This document shows, piece after piece, positions 37,697 through 48,918 of a stretch of DNA of 64,000 nt (position 1 is the stretch's first letter; every line of letters begins with the position of its first letter). The DNA comes from Prunus persica (Eukaryota > Streptophyta > Magnoliopsida > Rosales > Rosaceae). The notes under the pieces are model-generated. The model made no database searches, was not told the origin of the DNA, and saw only the letters and a program-made list of their open reading frames with translations. The stretch lies in contig NC_034016.1 of the NCBI RefSeq assembly GCF_000346465.2, positions 17,488,704 through 17,552,703 on the forward strand, read 5' to 3'. The translations under genes were made by a program, and so were the position numbers.

Positions 37697-38097
37697 CAGT
37701 CCCCTTCTATTGAGGGATCCCTCAAATAAAATTATTTGAGGGACGTCCTTTAGGGTACCCTACAATTTTTTTCCCAATGATCCAAACCATCTATTTTTTA
37801 GGTCTTCATTCATAGATCATCCTTACAAAAAATTAGACAAATCGGAAACCGTTTCGACATCCAATTGTGTCTTACAAAATCAATGAACACGGTACTTCAA
37901 GAAAATGCTAAAATTTCAATAACTTAATTGAGTGGTCAAATGATATCAGATTCAAGTGGTTTTTTATAAGGATGATCTTTGAATGAGTATCTACAAAATA
38001 GACGGTTTAGATTAGTGAAATACAATCCGGAGTGGGGCCTACAAGGGGTGTCCCTCAAATAAGCTTATTTGAGGGATCCCTCAATGGAAGCTCTCTG
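37697..38097. mobile_element. Mutator-like MITE (401 bp) in the copia-2 LTR
   Basis: Ends are CAGTCCCCTTCTATTGAGGG and the reverse complement of CAGAGAGCTTCCATTGAGGG, giving imperfect TIRs that become near-perfect over ATTGAGGGATCCCTCAAATAA. It is flanked by a 10-bp duplication CTTTGGGTTG (37687-37696, 38098-38107), in the range for Mutator-like elements. Each TIR contains its own 16-bp palindrome TTGAGGGATCCCTCAA. Confidence 0.82.
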
Positions 38098-38537
38098 CTT
38101 TGGGTTGTTCTTTATTCTTCTCCATAAGGAGGTATATATAAGAGTTTACATATGAAGGTTTTATAAGGAATTAGATATAGTAAAGAATTAGAAAAATATC
38201 TCCTAATTGTACAATGATTTATCACTTGTATAAAAAATAGGAAAGTAAATTCCTTAATTAATCAAGGAAGTAAATCTCCTTGATTAATTAGGAGACTCAC
38301 GTCAACACTCCTCTTCAAGTTGGTGCATATATGTCACGAATGCCCAACTTAGTACGTAAGTGAGTCATGAGATACTCTTCCACACTCACAGCATATGCAA
38401 TATCTAATCTTGGAGGATGTATGAAGAGTAGAACCTTTGGTGGTAGTGATAGAAGAAGGAGTCTGGGTTGACCGCACGCTTCTGTGAGTGTGTAATAAGA
38501 TGGAGAATCGTATGAGTTCTTGACATCGCAGCGGAAG

Positions 38538-39154
38538 TGTCACATCCCGGGATCGACTTCGCCGTAGCACGATATTGTCCGCTTTGGGCCCCCCTCTCTG
38601 CCTACACGGTTTTGTTTCTGGGAGCTCACGAGTAACTTCCCAGTGGGTCACCCATCCTGGGATTGCTCTAGCCCCCAACTCGCTTAATTTTGGAGTTACT
38701 ACGACTCTGAAGCCAGTGAGCTCCCAAAAGGCCTCGTGCTAGATGGATGCGAGTGTGCACATATAAGGCACATCACCCCCTTTCCGTTAGTTGATGTGAG
38801 ATCTTACAATCTACCCCTCTCAAGGGCCTGACGTCCTCGTCGGCACACTCGCACCACACGGCAGAGTGGCTCTGATACCAAATTGTCACATCCCGGGATC
38901 GGCTTCGCCGTAGTACGATATTGTCCGTTTTGGGCCCCCCTCTCAGCCTGCACGGTTTTGTTTCTGGGAGCTCACGAGCAACTTCCCAGTGGGTCACCCA
39001 TCCTGGGATTGCTCCAGCCCCCAACTCGCTTAACTTCGGAGTTCCTACGACTCCAAAGCCAGTGAGCTCCCAAAAGGCCTCGTGCTAGATGGATGCGGGT
39101 GTGCACATATAAGGCACATCACCCATTCTCCGTTGGTTGATGTAGGATCTTACA
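38538..39154 (-). mobile_element. Cassandra TRIM retrotransposon with 5S rRNA-like LTRs
   Basis: Two 271-bp LTRs (38538-38808, 38884-39154) flank a 75-bp core that carries the primer site TGGTATCAGAGCC and a purine tract AGAGGGGTAGAT. It is flanked by a perfect 5-bp duplication GGAAG (38533-38537, 39155-39159). On the minus strand each LTR has a 5S rRNA-like segment: CACGAGGCC..., AACTCC(G/A)AA(G/A)TTAAGCGAG, AGCAATCCCAGGATGGGTGA, CCCACTGGGAAGTT. This 5S mimicry defines Cassandra. There is no protein; it depends on other elements. Confidence 0.93.
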
Positions 39155-39547
39155 GGAAGTAAGATGTGATATGAGAAGGCGAGGAAGGTGGGATGTGAGA
39201 AATTTGATATATGAATTTGATGTAGGAATTGGATTTAAGATGTATGTGTATAAGATTTGATTGTATGTGTTTAGGAATTTGGATAAGAGGATTTGAGGAC
39301 TTTAGATTTGAGGGATTTGGATTTGGGGAAAAAAAAAGAGGAATTTGATTTAGGGTTTTGGATTTGAATATGAGAAATTTGAAGAAATTTGAGCTAAGGG
39401 TTTAGAGACAAAACAACTTCTCTTCACTCCCCTTCTCCCCTTGAAGAGAATGAGTCGTCAGAGTCAAGAAATAAGCAACATCTTCTTGGGATACGTCAAT
39501 AAACATAGCCATTTCACACTTTTTTTTTTGGGTAGAGTTTGCCTCTC

Positions 39548-39751
39548 CTAAGTATGCGGGGTGTCGCCGGTGAGGTACCCCAATTTTTTGCGGGCAACAA
39601 TATGCATCTCCATGACCTGAGACCATAAGGCATAATTGGTCTCAGTCAGGATGATGCCGGTCGGAAACGGAGTGCTGTCACTATGAATAGTAACAATTTG
39701 GGAGGATGGTGGAGTGGATTTGGTGGGTTCAGAAATTGAGACAGTATCCAT
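39548..39751 (-). pseudogene. copia-2 gag N-terminal remnant
   Basis: The frame starts MDTVSISEPTKSTPPSS and includes TETNYALWSQVMEMHIVARK and LGYLTGD, the N-terminal gag signature of plant copia elements. It stops after 67 codons. The following DNA to the Cassandra insertion contains no further recognisable gag or pol. Confidence 0.75.
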
Positions 39752-40160
39752 GGCAGCGGAAGGACAAAAAATATGTGTTTAGGAATTGAAAGGTATGAGG
39801 GATACGTGTATGGAGATCTGAATTTGGGAAAGATAAAGATGCGGAATATAATGTAGGGTTTGAGTTTGAAGAAATTTGATATGAGAATTTAGAGACAACC
39901 AAGGATCGATTGCTCTGATACCATGCTAAAATATGAATATGGTTTGAATACTTTGAATTTTTCTTTATTCTTCTCCATAAGGAGGTATATATAGGAGTTT
40001 ACATATGAATGTTTTACAAGGAATTAGATATAGTAAAGAATTAGGAAAGTATCTCCTAATTGTACAATGATTTATCACTTGTATAAAAAATAGGAAAGTA
40101 AATCCCTTAATTAATCAAGGAAGTAAATCTCCTTGATTAATTAGGAGACTCACGTCAACA

Positions 40161-42650
40161 TCACCGGCATAGTCTGCATCAGAATAAGCCATTAAAGACA
40201 GGGAACTAGGTTTATAGAACAAGCCATGAGTGGAAGTACCATTAAGATAGCGAAGAATACGTTTGACAGCAACCCAATGAGCAGAGGTAGGTTGGTGCAT
40301 AAATTGGCAGACGTGATTCACAGCAAAGGCAATATCAGGCCATGTGAGAGTGAGATATTGCAACGCAACAACGACGCTGGGGTACTCAGAAGGGTCATCC
40401 GATGGAGCACCATCATGGAGGCTAAGACGATGTCCACTGGCAACAGGCGATGAAATAGGTTTGGAATTCTGCATCTTTGTGCGCGTCAACAAGTCCTTTA
40501 TATACTTGGATTAAGTGAGAGAAAGCCCGTTAGAAGTGCGAAGAATTTCCATGCCCAGAAAATAATGAACATGCCCAAGGTCCTTCATGAAGAAGAGACG
40601 GCTCAAGTCTTGAATGAGTGTGGAGATGTGGGCTGAGTTATTGCCTGTAATTAAAATGTCATCAACATAAATTAATAAATAAAGTCGAATGAACCCATTA
40701 AGATAGATGAGTAAAGAAGAGTCGGTCGTGGAAGCAATGAATCCCAAATCTTCCAAATGAGTGGAGAAACATTTAAACTAGGCCTGAGGGGCTTGTTTGA
40801 GCCCATACAGAGAACGCTTAAGACGACAAACATGGTCAGGAAATTGGGGGTGAATGAATCCTGTGGGCTGACGCATATAAACCTCCTCATTTAGATAGCC
40901 ATGGAGGAAAGCATTCTGAACGTCCAACTGACGAACAGGCCATTGAAATTGAACAGATAAGGCTAAGATAAGATGGATGGTGGAATGATTTACAATAGGG
41001 CTAAATGTCTCGCCATAATCCAACCCTTCTTGCTGATGAAAACCATTAGCCACTAAACGGGCCTTGTAATGTTGAACAGAGCCATCGGAATTGCGTTTGA
41101 TGCGAAACACCCACTTATTCGACAAGACATTCAAGGTGGGCTTTGGAGGAACTAGGACCCAAGTACCGGCTCGTTGAAGAGCATTCTTCGCCCATAGCGG
41201 TGCGCCATTCCTGAAATTTATTAGCCTGACAGAAGCAAGTTGGCTTAACAATATCATTAGTAGAGGCCAAGAAAGCATGATTTTCATATTTAGGATTGGG
41301 CTTATGAACACTAGTTTTAGCACGAGTCACCATAGAATGAGTAGTAGAAGTTCTTACCCGAAAAGTAGCCGAAGGTGATGAGTGTCTTGAGGAACTTGGT
41401 AAAACAGGTTCAGGGTCAGGAGAGGGAAAAGTACGGACGGTCCTATGTGGGGTGCGACGGTAAACTTGGAGAGAACTAGGTGGGATCAGATGTGGTATTG
41501 GGCAAGGGAGAAGATAAGTGTGGGCTGGAGGATATGTGGGTTGGCAAGGGTGAGGATGGGTTGCGAGAGATGGGCGTGACAATTTGGTGGCCATGGGGCT
41601 GTGAGGCAGCCAGCTGGTTGGGAAGAGACCCAAAAATTTGTAAATGTGGTGTAGAATCCGTAGAAGAGGAAGAAGAAATTGGGGCATGAGGGCCCTTGGT
41701 CTCTTGAAAGGGGAAGCAATGTTCATAAAAAATAACATGGCGTGATAAAAAGACTTTGTTAGTGGTCAAGTTTAAACAACGATAACCTTGATGATCTAAT
41801 GAGTAGCCCAGAAAGACATACTTAACAGATCGTAAGTGAAATTTATTAGTAGTGTAAGGACGAAGATATGGAAAACATGCATACCCAAAAATTTTAAGAA
41901 AAGCAAAGTTAGGTTCTTTATGAAGAAGAATTTGATACAGAGACTGTAGACCCAAAACTTTGGAAGGAAGACAATTAATTAAATAAACAGCAGTATGCAT
42001 GGCCTCAGCCTAATAGGCAGGAGGCATGGCCAACAAGGTAAGGCCAGTGTCAACAATATGACGATGTTTTCGTTCTACCAAACCATTTTGTTCTGGGTGA
42101 TGGGGACAAGAAATGCAATGATCAATACCATGGTAACCAAAAAATTATGAAAAATATGACTAGTATATTCATCACCCCTATCAGTTTGAAGAGCTTTAAT
42201 TTTTGTAGAAAATAAATTCTCAACAAGAGTCTTAAATTTAACAAACAAAGAGAAAACCTCAAATTTCAAGCGTATAGGAAATATTCACGAGTAGTGAGAA
42301 AAATTATCAATGAAAAGAACATAATATTGAAATCCAGAAACTGATTTATTAGACGAACTCCATACATCAGAGTGAATGAGTGCAAGAGGAGCATGCGTAA
42401 CAGACAAAGAAGACTGAAATGGTAGCTTAACACTTTTTCCTAAAGGACAAGAATGACAAGTAAAATTATTAAAAGTCTTAGTGCCAACAATAGACAACTT
42501 ATTTGTAGACAATAAAAATTTTAAAATAGAAGACGGAGGATGACCAAGGCGCGAATGCCAAACAGGACCATCAACACGTATACCAAGATATGCAAGACGA
42601 CCATGAGATGACATGCTAGATGGGAGAGAGTAGAGACCAAGATTACTCAT
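40161..42650 (-). pseudogene. copia-1 pol remnant: integrase, reverse transcriptase, RNase H start
   Basis: Reading down the minus strand: an HHCC integrase zinc finger (WHSRLGHP...CHSCPLGK, 42650-42285); integrase core acids in IHSDVW, LQTDRGDEYTS and the region matching EQNGLVERKH, in shifted frames (about 42285-42040); reverse transcriptase (NKWVFRIKRNSDGS, QLDVQNAFLHGYLNEEVY, LYGLKQAPQA, then YVDDILITGN at 40690-40660); and the start of RNase H (WPDIAFAVNHVCQFMHQP, YSDADYAG). At least one frameshift and stops near 42285, 42000 and 40778 break the frame, so it cannot make an intact polyprotein. Confidence 0.85.
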
Positions 42651-44059
42651 GCCCGGAAAAGAGTCTTCCTCGTCCGCGAATCCTGTACCAAAAAATGATT
42701 GGGATAAAACGTGAAGTAACAGTTATTATTTCGGGAAAATTTATTAACGGACAACAAATTACAAGAAGTAGTAGGGCAATGAAGGATATCCATAAGAGAA
42801 AAAATAGAGTTGTTAAGAGGAAGACTAGGGGAGTCAATATGGGTGATAGGCAAACCTATTCCACCAAGCACACCATCAACAGAATCATGGCCATGATATT
42901 CTCGGGAAAGAGATAAATTACTCAGATCATTGGTGATATGAGAGTTGGCCTCAGTATCCACAACCCAATTAGGAGGACGAGGAGACGAGGATTGTTGAGC
43001 AGTCATGGCAGTAAGGCGTTGAGTAGGCAACCGACCTTTATACGACAAGTTGAGACAATTGTAGCAATCCAAAGAAGAATGCCCATAACGTCCACAAATT
43101 TGGCACTGAATACGTGAACCAGAAAAGGGAGCAGAAGGGGAGGGAAAACCAGTAGCAGCCGCAGGATGAGGACCCAAAACACCAAGCTGCGAAGAAGAAC
43201 CACCAGGAGAAGAAGAAAAATCACGACCAGAACCATGAGAGGAGGAAGATCTGTGAAACCCAGGATGTCTAGTAGTAGAGGAAGAACCAGACCATGAAGC
43301 AGAACCACCAAGATGTCCGCCACGGAAAGAAAAGCTGCCACTACTGCGACTGCGACCACGAGAAGGAGCACGACCATGGGCAGCAACCATCGCAGTGGCA
43401 AGACCATCATGGGCAGGAGCATGGAGGGCAAGATAGCGTTGTTCAGCAGAGAGCAAGAGAGCCTCAAGATCAGCATAGGTAATAAGGGTTTCACAAGCTT
43501 GAGCAGACGCAACAGTTGACTCATATAAGGGCCCAACATTATTCATAATGACAGCAAGAAAATCGGAGTCAGGAAAAGGAGAACCAAATAACTCGAGATT
43601 GTTAATAATAGCATTGACCTTGTCCAAGTAATCAGCAACGGAGGAATCACCACGAGCAGTACGGAAGAGTTCATTATGAAGTTGCAAAATCCAATTTTGA
43701 TTCAAAGAGGCGAAACGGTTTTCAAGAGCCACCCAAGTAGAACGAGTAGAGGTAAAACGAGTGACGGTGGCGAGAACCGTAGAACTAAGAGAACCATTGA
43801 TCCAGGATAAAACCAATTGGTCTTGCTGAATCCAAGTATCATAAGCAGGATTAATGTCATCAGTAAGCTTGCCCTTGTCATCCTTAAGAAATGGAGAAGA
43901 AGCGACAGCAGCACTGTTGACGAAGGACATCATGTTGCGACTCTTGAGGAGAGGGAGAATTTGGGCCAACCAAAGGGGATAGTTATTGCGATCAAGCTTG
44001 ATATGAGCAGCTTGAGAGACAGAGGGAAAAGCAGCAGCGGAATTAGAAGAAGAAGCCAT
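42647..44059 (-). CDS. copia-1 gag plus protease region (open)
   Basis: A 470-codon open frame from MASSSNSAAAFPSVSQAAH. The capsid-like gag has LDRNNYPLWLAQILPLLKS. A Ser/Gly/Arg-rich stretch follows, then a zinc knuckle CQICGRYGHSSLDC (CX2CX4HX4C). The protease site reads WVVDTEANSHI, where the family has D(S/T)GA, so the catalytic glycine is replaced by Glu. The frame ends before the integrase zinc finger, which is in the next frame. It is a retroelement gene, not a host gene. Confidence 0.85.
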   Translation of the reverse strand: MASSSNSAAAFPSVSQAAHIKLDRNNYPLWLAQILPLLKSRNMMSFVNSAAVASSPFLKDDKGKLTDDINPAYDTWIQQDQLVLSWINGSLSSTVLATVTRFTSTRSTWVALENRFASLNQNWILQLHNELFRTARGDSSVADYLDKVNAIINNLELFGSPFPDSDFLAVIMNNVGPLYESTVASAQACETLITYADLEALLLSAEQRYLALHAPAHDGLATAMVAAHGRAPSRGRSRSSGSFSFRGGHLGGSASWSGSSSTTRHPGFHRSSSSHGSGRDFSSSPGGSSSQLGVLGPHPAAATGFPSPSAPFSGSRIQCQICGRYGHSSLDCYNCLNLSYKGRLPTQRLTAMTAQQSSSPRPPNWVVDTEANSHITNDLSNLSLSREYHGHDSVDGVLGGIGLPITHIDSPSLPLNNSIFSLMDILHCPTTSCNLLSVNKFSRNNNCYFTFYPNHFLVQDSRTRKTLFRA

Positions 44060-44129
44060 GGGGAAAAGAAAAAAAAAAGATAGATAGAAGAGAATTTTCA
44101 GACTGTAAGTCAATAGGCTCTTGATACCA

Positions 44130-44321
44130 TGAAAGAAGTTGAACGTATGGGGTAAAGCCTCAATAATCATGAGGGCATATTATATTGATTTATACAGTAT
44201 TATAGATAGAGTCCTATATCAAATATGATAAGGATACAATGTCATCAGATAACCAAGAGGAATCCCACATGGGATAAACGTAAATACAAGATAGAGTCCT
44301 AAGGACAATAGTCATCTAATA
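44130..44321 (-). repeat. copia-1 5' LTR
   Basis: 192 bp, followed on the minus strand by the primer-binding site. It differs from the 3' LTR at six positions by eye. Confidence 0.9.
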
Positions 44322-44916
44322 TTAAATGTGAGCATCCAACCCGAAATCAATTGACCATGGATGGAGAGACCCAAAATCTTTTATACCATTTGACAAGGCT
44401 TTTATTCTCCGATGTGAGATTCACACTCTCAATCAACACATACAACCTTTATCTACACACAAATCGGAGGAACAACTATTGAGCTATATGAATTGAATTG
44501 AATCAATACAGATGATACAGTATTCTGCAGAAAAACTCTATTTGATTTTGCTTAGCTTCCATCCATTGGCTCTGTCTCGTAAGTCGTAAGGACATTGAAA
44601 GACAAACTCATGGAAAGAAAGACATTGGAGGGCTGTGAATCACATATATGTATACCTTAAAAATCAAAGCATGTGTTGCTCGAAAACATGCCTACTAGTA
44701 TTGGGATAGAAAGATATGTAGCAGCCACAATGCATTTGCTTAGATTTTATTGCCAACCATCTAAAGATTACAAACTGCAAGAGCAGTAGGCTTATTAACA
44801 CAACAATTTTGACAATGATGCAACAGATAAAGACCAAAAGGTAACTTAAACAATACAATCAAACAGTACTAATTTGCAAAAACAAATCCATATCCATAAA
44901 TTTTTGTTCTCTAAAT

Positions 44917-46294
44917 TTAAGGAAAAGCCTGAATAACGGATTGGACAGCATGAATAGGTGTGATAGTGTGTCGGCTGAAGCCAGCTTCCCCAAGAACATA
45001 TCCCCATTCCTTCAAGGTCCTTTCTTTTCCTGTGTTTGTATGGGCCATCATCACCATGTCTAGCATCAATCTCACATTTGTTAGTTTGATGTCCTCTTTC
45101 TCATCTTTTTCATCAATAACCGCTTCTACGATTATCACCTTCCCTTTATTCTCCGGAATAGCTTCCCTGCACTTCTTAAGGATACGGATGCACTCATCAT
45201 CGCCCCAGTCATGAAGAACCCACTGCAATTCACGAAAACAGAATCAGAGTATCCATTGCAAAAACGCCTTGTTGAGCAAGAAAAATTATAGCAAGATAAT
45301 CAGGGAGTGATGGCAGAGGAACCACATTTTTTCTTATCCCATTAGCGCAGACAAATGATGTAATAAGCAGACATTAACAGACAAATCAAATGATGAAACT
45401 AATAGCTCACAGGATGAATGAAAAATATAAACGTGTTGCTGCTAGCTATTTTAAGGCTGCTCTTCCTTAAATGGTTTAGTTTTCTTGATTTCTTTTAACT
45501 ATATACATATATATAATAACCTTCATAATTACAGCATCAGCCTTTGGAACACTATCAAACATGTCACCTCCAACATTCTTAATGTGGTCACACTCCTGAG
45601 CAACAGACACAACATGAGGAAGATCAAAGTTGATGCCTTGGACCCAAGGACATGCCTCAACCAACAAGCGCAAAGTAGTCCCATCACCCCCGCCCACATC
45701 TACAATTGTCGCAATCCCTTTGAACACCTCTAAACAACTTTCAATCACTGCAGGCACCGCCACCCTTGCATCACAAGCCATTGCTTCGTTGATAAGCTTG
45801 CTGTGATCAGGATTGGCTTTGGCATAGCTCCATACATCCTCTCCATGTACTGCTTCAAATGCTGGATTGCTAATACCTTGAATTCGAGCACTTAGGCCAT
45901 GCCATGGTGCCAGCATTACCGGGCTACTCTCTAGCAAAATTAAAGCAGACATGCTTGTTTCTCCGGATTTCAATAGCCATTTGGACAAAGGTGTTTGTGC
46001 AAAAACTTTGGGGCCTAATTGGGTTGCTGGTTTCTCTTTGAATATTTTGAGGTGGACAAGTACCCTCATGATGCGGTAAAGGGGAGAAGGATCACATCTT
46101 AGAGCAGATGAGAGCTCTAAGAGTGTCATGGGGCTTCCATGGCTTTCAATTGTATCAGCTATCCCGAGCTCAATGGCGCATTTCACCACTGCGATTTCAA
46201 CAAACCCGAAAACATATTTCCAGACATCCACTTTGGCATGCTCTTCTTCTTCTTCCTCTTCCGATCTTAACTCTCTACTTTGTTTATCTTCCAT
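44917..46294 (-). CDS. Class II plant O-methyltransferase, OMT2
   Basis: A tandem paralogue of OMT1 with exons 46294-45521 and 45222-44917 (donor ATGAAG/GTTATT, acceptor AATTGCAG/TGGG); 359 aa. SAM-binding VDVGGGDGTT, catalytic His in MKWVLHDWGDDEC and acids in VEAVIDE and GKERT are all present. The N-terminus is longer and more acidic (SEEEEEEEHAKVDVWKY). The start ATG 46294 (MEDKQ) matches the paralogues; an in-frame ATG further upstream at 46378 adds a tail the others lack. Of the three open copies it shows no atypical residue at the checked motifs, so it is the most likely to be active. Substrate unknown. Confidence 0.92.
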
Positions 46295-47187
46295 ATCTTT
46301 GTGTGTGTGTGTTTGTCCTAGGGTCTTAGGCGTATATGTAATTTGCAGGAAGAGATTGGAGTCGAATGTGCTTAACATTTAGAAATCTGTCACTCTCATT
46401 CAATATTGAACATTCAATTTTGCAGTAGATCAGAGCTGGGGCCAATGCAGGGAGTGGAGGTAGCAGCTGCTTTTGCAGTTTTAAAGCCATTCAAAAGTGA
46501 TTTGCTCCTAAGAAATCAACAAGATTCACTTTTTTTTTAATTGAAAAAATCTGCTTCCAAAAGTGATTATCGTAAGAACCATCATATGTGATTCACCTCT
46601 TATGAACATTAAGAAGTTGTTGGGGAATTAATTGCTTCTATAAAAGGCCAAGAACAATCCAGCCTAGTAACACTCTCAAAATCAATCCCAAGTCGTCCAG
46701 AACATATATATTTTTCTCATGAGAATTTATAAAATGATAAAAAAGAGAGACAACATTTAATTTAGTAGGTAAACATAAAAGCATACAACTGTTCAAAATT
46801 TCCTCTTTAAGTTGATGATAAAGTGGACCCTGGAAAATAAATTCATTTTGCACATTTCTTTACGCCAGGGAATCTTGTTTTTCCCATAAACGGCTCCCTG
46901 GAATTCACATCTAGTATCTCAACCACAAACACTCGTATTCATTTCCTTCAATAATGCCTCTATGAGCGGTGAAAATTATACGATATGAAAATCAAATCAT
47001 TTAGAAAAAGAATTGCATACAAGAAACTAATGAACTAGCACGAAAAACACATGGCATGGTTGGTCGGGAATAGCAATTTTGCTATCCCTTCACAAGCTTG
47101 ATATTTTTCTCTTTCTCAGGATGTTTTCACCAGTGTTACAAAATACACAATGACTGGTTTGCAATTGAGAGTAAAATTTGAAGATTT
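46295..47187. other. OMT2 upstream region and duplicated block
   Basis: From about 46430 (GCTGGGGCCAATGCAGGGAG, AGCAGCTGCTTTTGCAGTTT) this DNA is a copy of blocks found at about 50955 and 58890. No gene. Confidence 0.7.
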
Positions 47188-47383
47188 GGTGGGGCGCGCC
47201 AGGCCCATGCAGTAGTGCAACGCTTGGGCGACGCACGAGAGCCCCAATAGCAAGCTACTGTTGTGGACCCTCCCCCTAAAGAAATTAATTTAATATTGTG
47301 TGGACCATTGGTCCACCTATCAGATATTAAATTGATAAGAACATATACTAACTTGATCTTAGCCAAAAGGCCGAGAAAGGTAT
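47188..47383 (-). pseudogene. U2 snRNA pseudogene (U2-1)
   Basis: The minus strand starts ATACCTTTCTCGGCCTTTTG and follows U2 to the terminal GGGCCTGGCGCGCC. The branch-site recognition element GTAGTA has lost two bases (AAGTTAGTATATG). Upstream, the TATA box CTATAAAAAG is kept, but the USE is deleted: the sequence goes GTAACAA-GACCAAGG where U2-2 has a USE between. The 3' box AGTTCAA is also damaged (AAATCTTCAAA). With three control or functional elements lost, I call it a pseudogene. Confidence 0.85.
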
Positions 47384-48254
47384 GCTTTTTATATTCTCTT
47401 GTTTCTCTTTTTATAGGGCCTTTCACTTCCATACGTCCTTGGTCTTGTTACAAACAGTTAAAAGGTGTACGAACGAAGGCTGAGGGGTAAGGGCTGTACC
47501 TGTGAGTGTGTGACTCGCACAAACAGAGAGCAAAATTGATTTGGTTTATACGGACTGTATTCTCATATAAGAGAAGCAAAGGCTGCTTGCAATTTGGGAA
47601 AAAGGTATGCCAAGCTTGGTATCTGTACTAACTATTTGTCGTTCCAAATTTGCTTAACAAGTTCATCACACTTATGCTATAATAACACAAGTGAAAACAA
47701 TATTTTCTTTGTGTTCATTCTTTGTCATACAAATTCTTCATCTATTTTCTAAACTTGAACCCATCAGCACCAATATTAATGCCGAACAAATCCAATTAGC
47801 ACTTTTCATCACACAATGATACAATACAAGTTTCAAAGAGTGGCTTATTTATCAGTCCATCATTTAATTCCTTTAAATTCGCAAACTTTAAATCCACCTA
47901 AGTGCTTGACATTAGCTCACGTAATAAGGGTGGGTGAGAAAATGATTTAAGATTATGATATGTAAATAGTTTGCTACTTTCTGATTGTAGCACAAGAATT
48001 TAAGGCAATATTCGCTATTGTTTTGGCAAGAAGCAACTGCAAAACAAAGCCCCGAGTCACACTGATGCCATAACGATCTAACTTGAAAGCATACATAGCC
48101 ATTTGCGGAAGAGACTGAATCCAAACTTTTTGGATTTTGAGGGTGACCAATGTTAACCAATGGAAAGAGGGAAATTTGCCTCCAAAACCCAGGTTGGAAA
48201 GAGGGAAATAAACTTGGCAATCAAATGTTCAATATCATGGGACTATATTTATAG

Positions 48255-48408
48255 GGCCTTACTCGGAAGAGAGAGCCCTTCCAGAAATTCTCAAGGGCAC
48301 ATGGCTGAACCAAGGCCCAAGAGGGGGTTTGGAAATAGTTTTCAACCAGCAATAGACGCGCCTCGGTTGAAACCTCATAAGCTGCGTCATTGCCCCAAGC
48401 GCAAAGAT
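48255..48408 (-). pseudogene. U4 snRNA-like copy (U4-C), probable pseudogene
   Basis: The U4 body is well preserved (ATCTTTGCGCTTGGGGCAAT start). The USE reads GTCCCACATGG (C to G at a core base), the TATA position is GGGATAAAAG, and no 3' box is seen. Confidence 0.78.
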
Positions 48409-48506
48409 ACTTCAATCATTGGCTTCCGCTCACTTTTATCCCACTACAGCAACTCAGCCTTTTCTGCTCTATATCCATGTGGGACTACAACTTCTTCTTT
48501 TACAAT

Positions 48507-48588
48507 TGAGAATTACAGCATCGGCCTTTGGAATACAATCAAACATGTCACCTCCAACATTCTCAATGCGATCACACACCTGAGCATT
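48507..48588 (-). pseudogene. OMT exon 1 end fragment next to U4-C
   Basis: On the minus strand it encodes [20 protein letters not shown], the last part of OMT exon 1. It is joined directly upstream of the U4-C promoter region. A copy sits beside U4-D at 57123-57203. Confidence 0.85.
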
Positions 48589-48918
48589 TTTTTTCTATTA
48601 ATATTTCTCTCCTTTTTTTTTTTCTTTTTTTTTTTTTCTAATTTGTTTTGCAGTTGCTTCTCACTCACCCTTATTACGTGAGCTACTTTGAAGCTTGTAT
48701 TGTATCATTGTGTGATGAAAAGTGCTAATTGATTTTTAAGGTATACATATATGTGATTCACAGCCCCAATGTCTTTCTTTCCATTAGTTTGTCTTTCAAT
48801 GTCCTTGCCACTTACGAGACAGAGCCAATGGATGGAAGCTAAGCAAAATCAGATAGAGTTTTCTGCAGAATACTGTATCATTTGTATTGACTCGATTGAA
48901 CTCATTCCAAGAGCACAT

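Larger units (their letters stand above)
37660..40160 (-). mobile_element. Nested copia-family element copia-2 (mostly non-autonomous)
   Basis: The LTRs are 37660-38307 (237 bp once the 401-bp MITE and its 10-bp duplication are removed) and 39924-40160 (237 bp). Minus-strand LTR ends are TGTTGACGTG and TTTTAGCA. The primer site TGGTATCAGAGCA follows the 5' LTR. Flanks are GGTGA and TGTGA on the minus strand, one mismatch. It cuts copia-1 RNase H between DADYAG and DPNDRCSTSGY. Only a gag-like start remains (MDTVSISEPT, ETNYALWSQVMEMHI at 39751-39548). No pol was found. A Cassandra TRIM sits in the body. Confidence 0.88.
36421..44321 (-). mobile_element. Ty1/copia retrotransposon copia-1, host of nested insertions
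   Basis: The two 192-bp LTRs lie at 36421-36612 and 44130-44321. They differ at 6 positions by eye (about 3%), and TTAAA flanks both sides (36416-36420, 44322-44326). The element runs on the minus strand. Just inside the 5' LTR is TGGTATCAAGAGCC, an initiator tRNA-Met primer site with one extra A. Gag, protease, integrase, reverse transcriptase and RNase H follow in copia order, with stops and frameshifts. The RNase H region is split twice, by a hAT MITE (36725-37311) and by copia-2 (37660-40160). Without these the element is about 4.8 kb. Confidence 0.92.
47570..48740. repeat. Palindromic duplicated block around U4-C
   Basis: The left arm (about 47795-47950, AGCACTTTTCATCACACAAT... to CACGTAATAAGGGTGGGTGA) recurs inverted at about 48650-48735, with a piece missing. 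U4-C and an OMT exon fragment lie between the arms. The block is repeated at 56245-57515. Confidence 0.8.
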
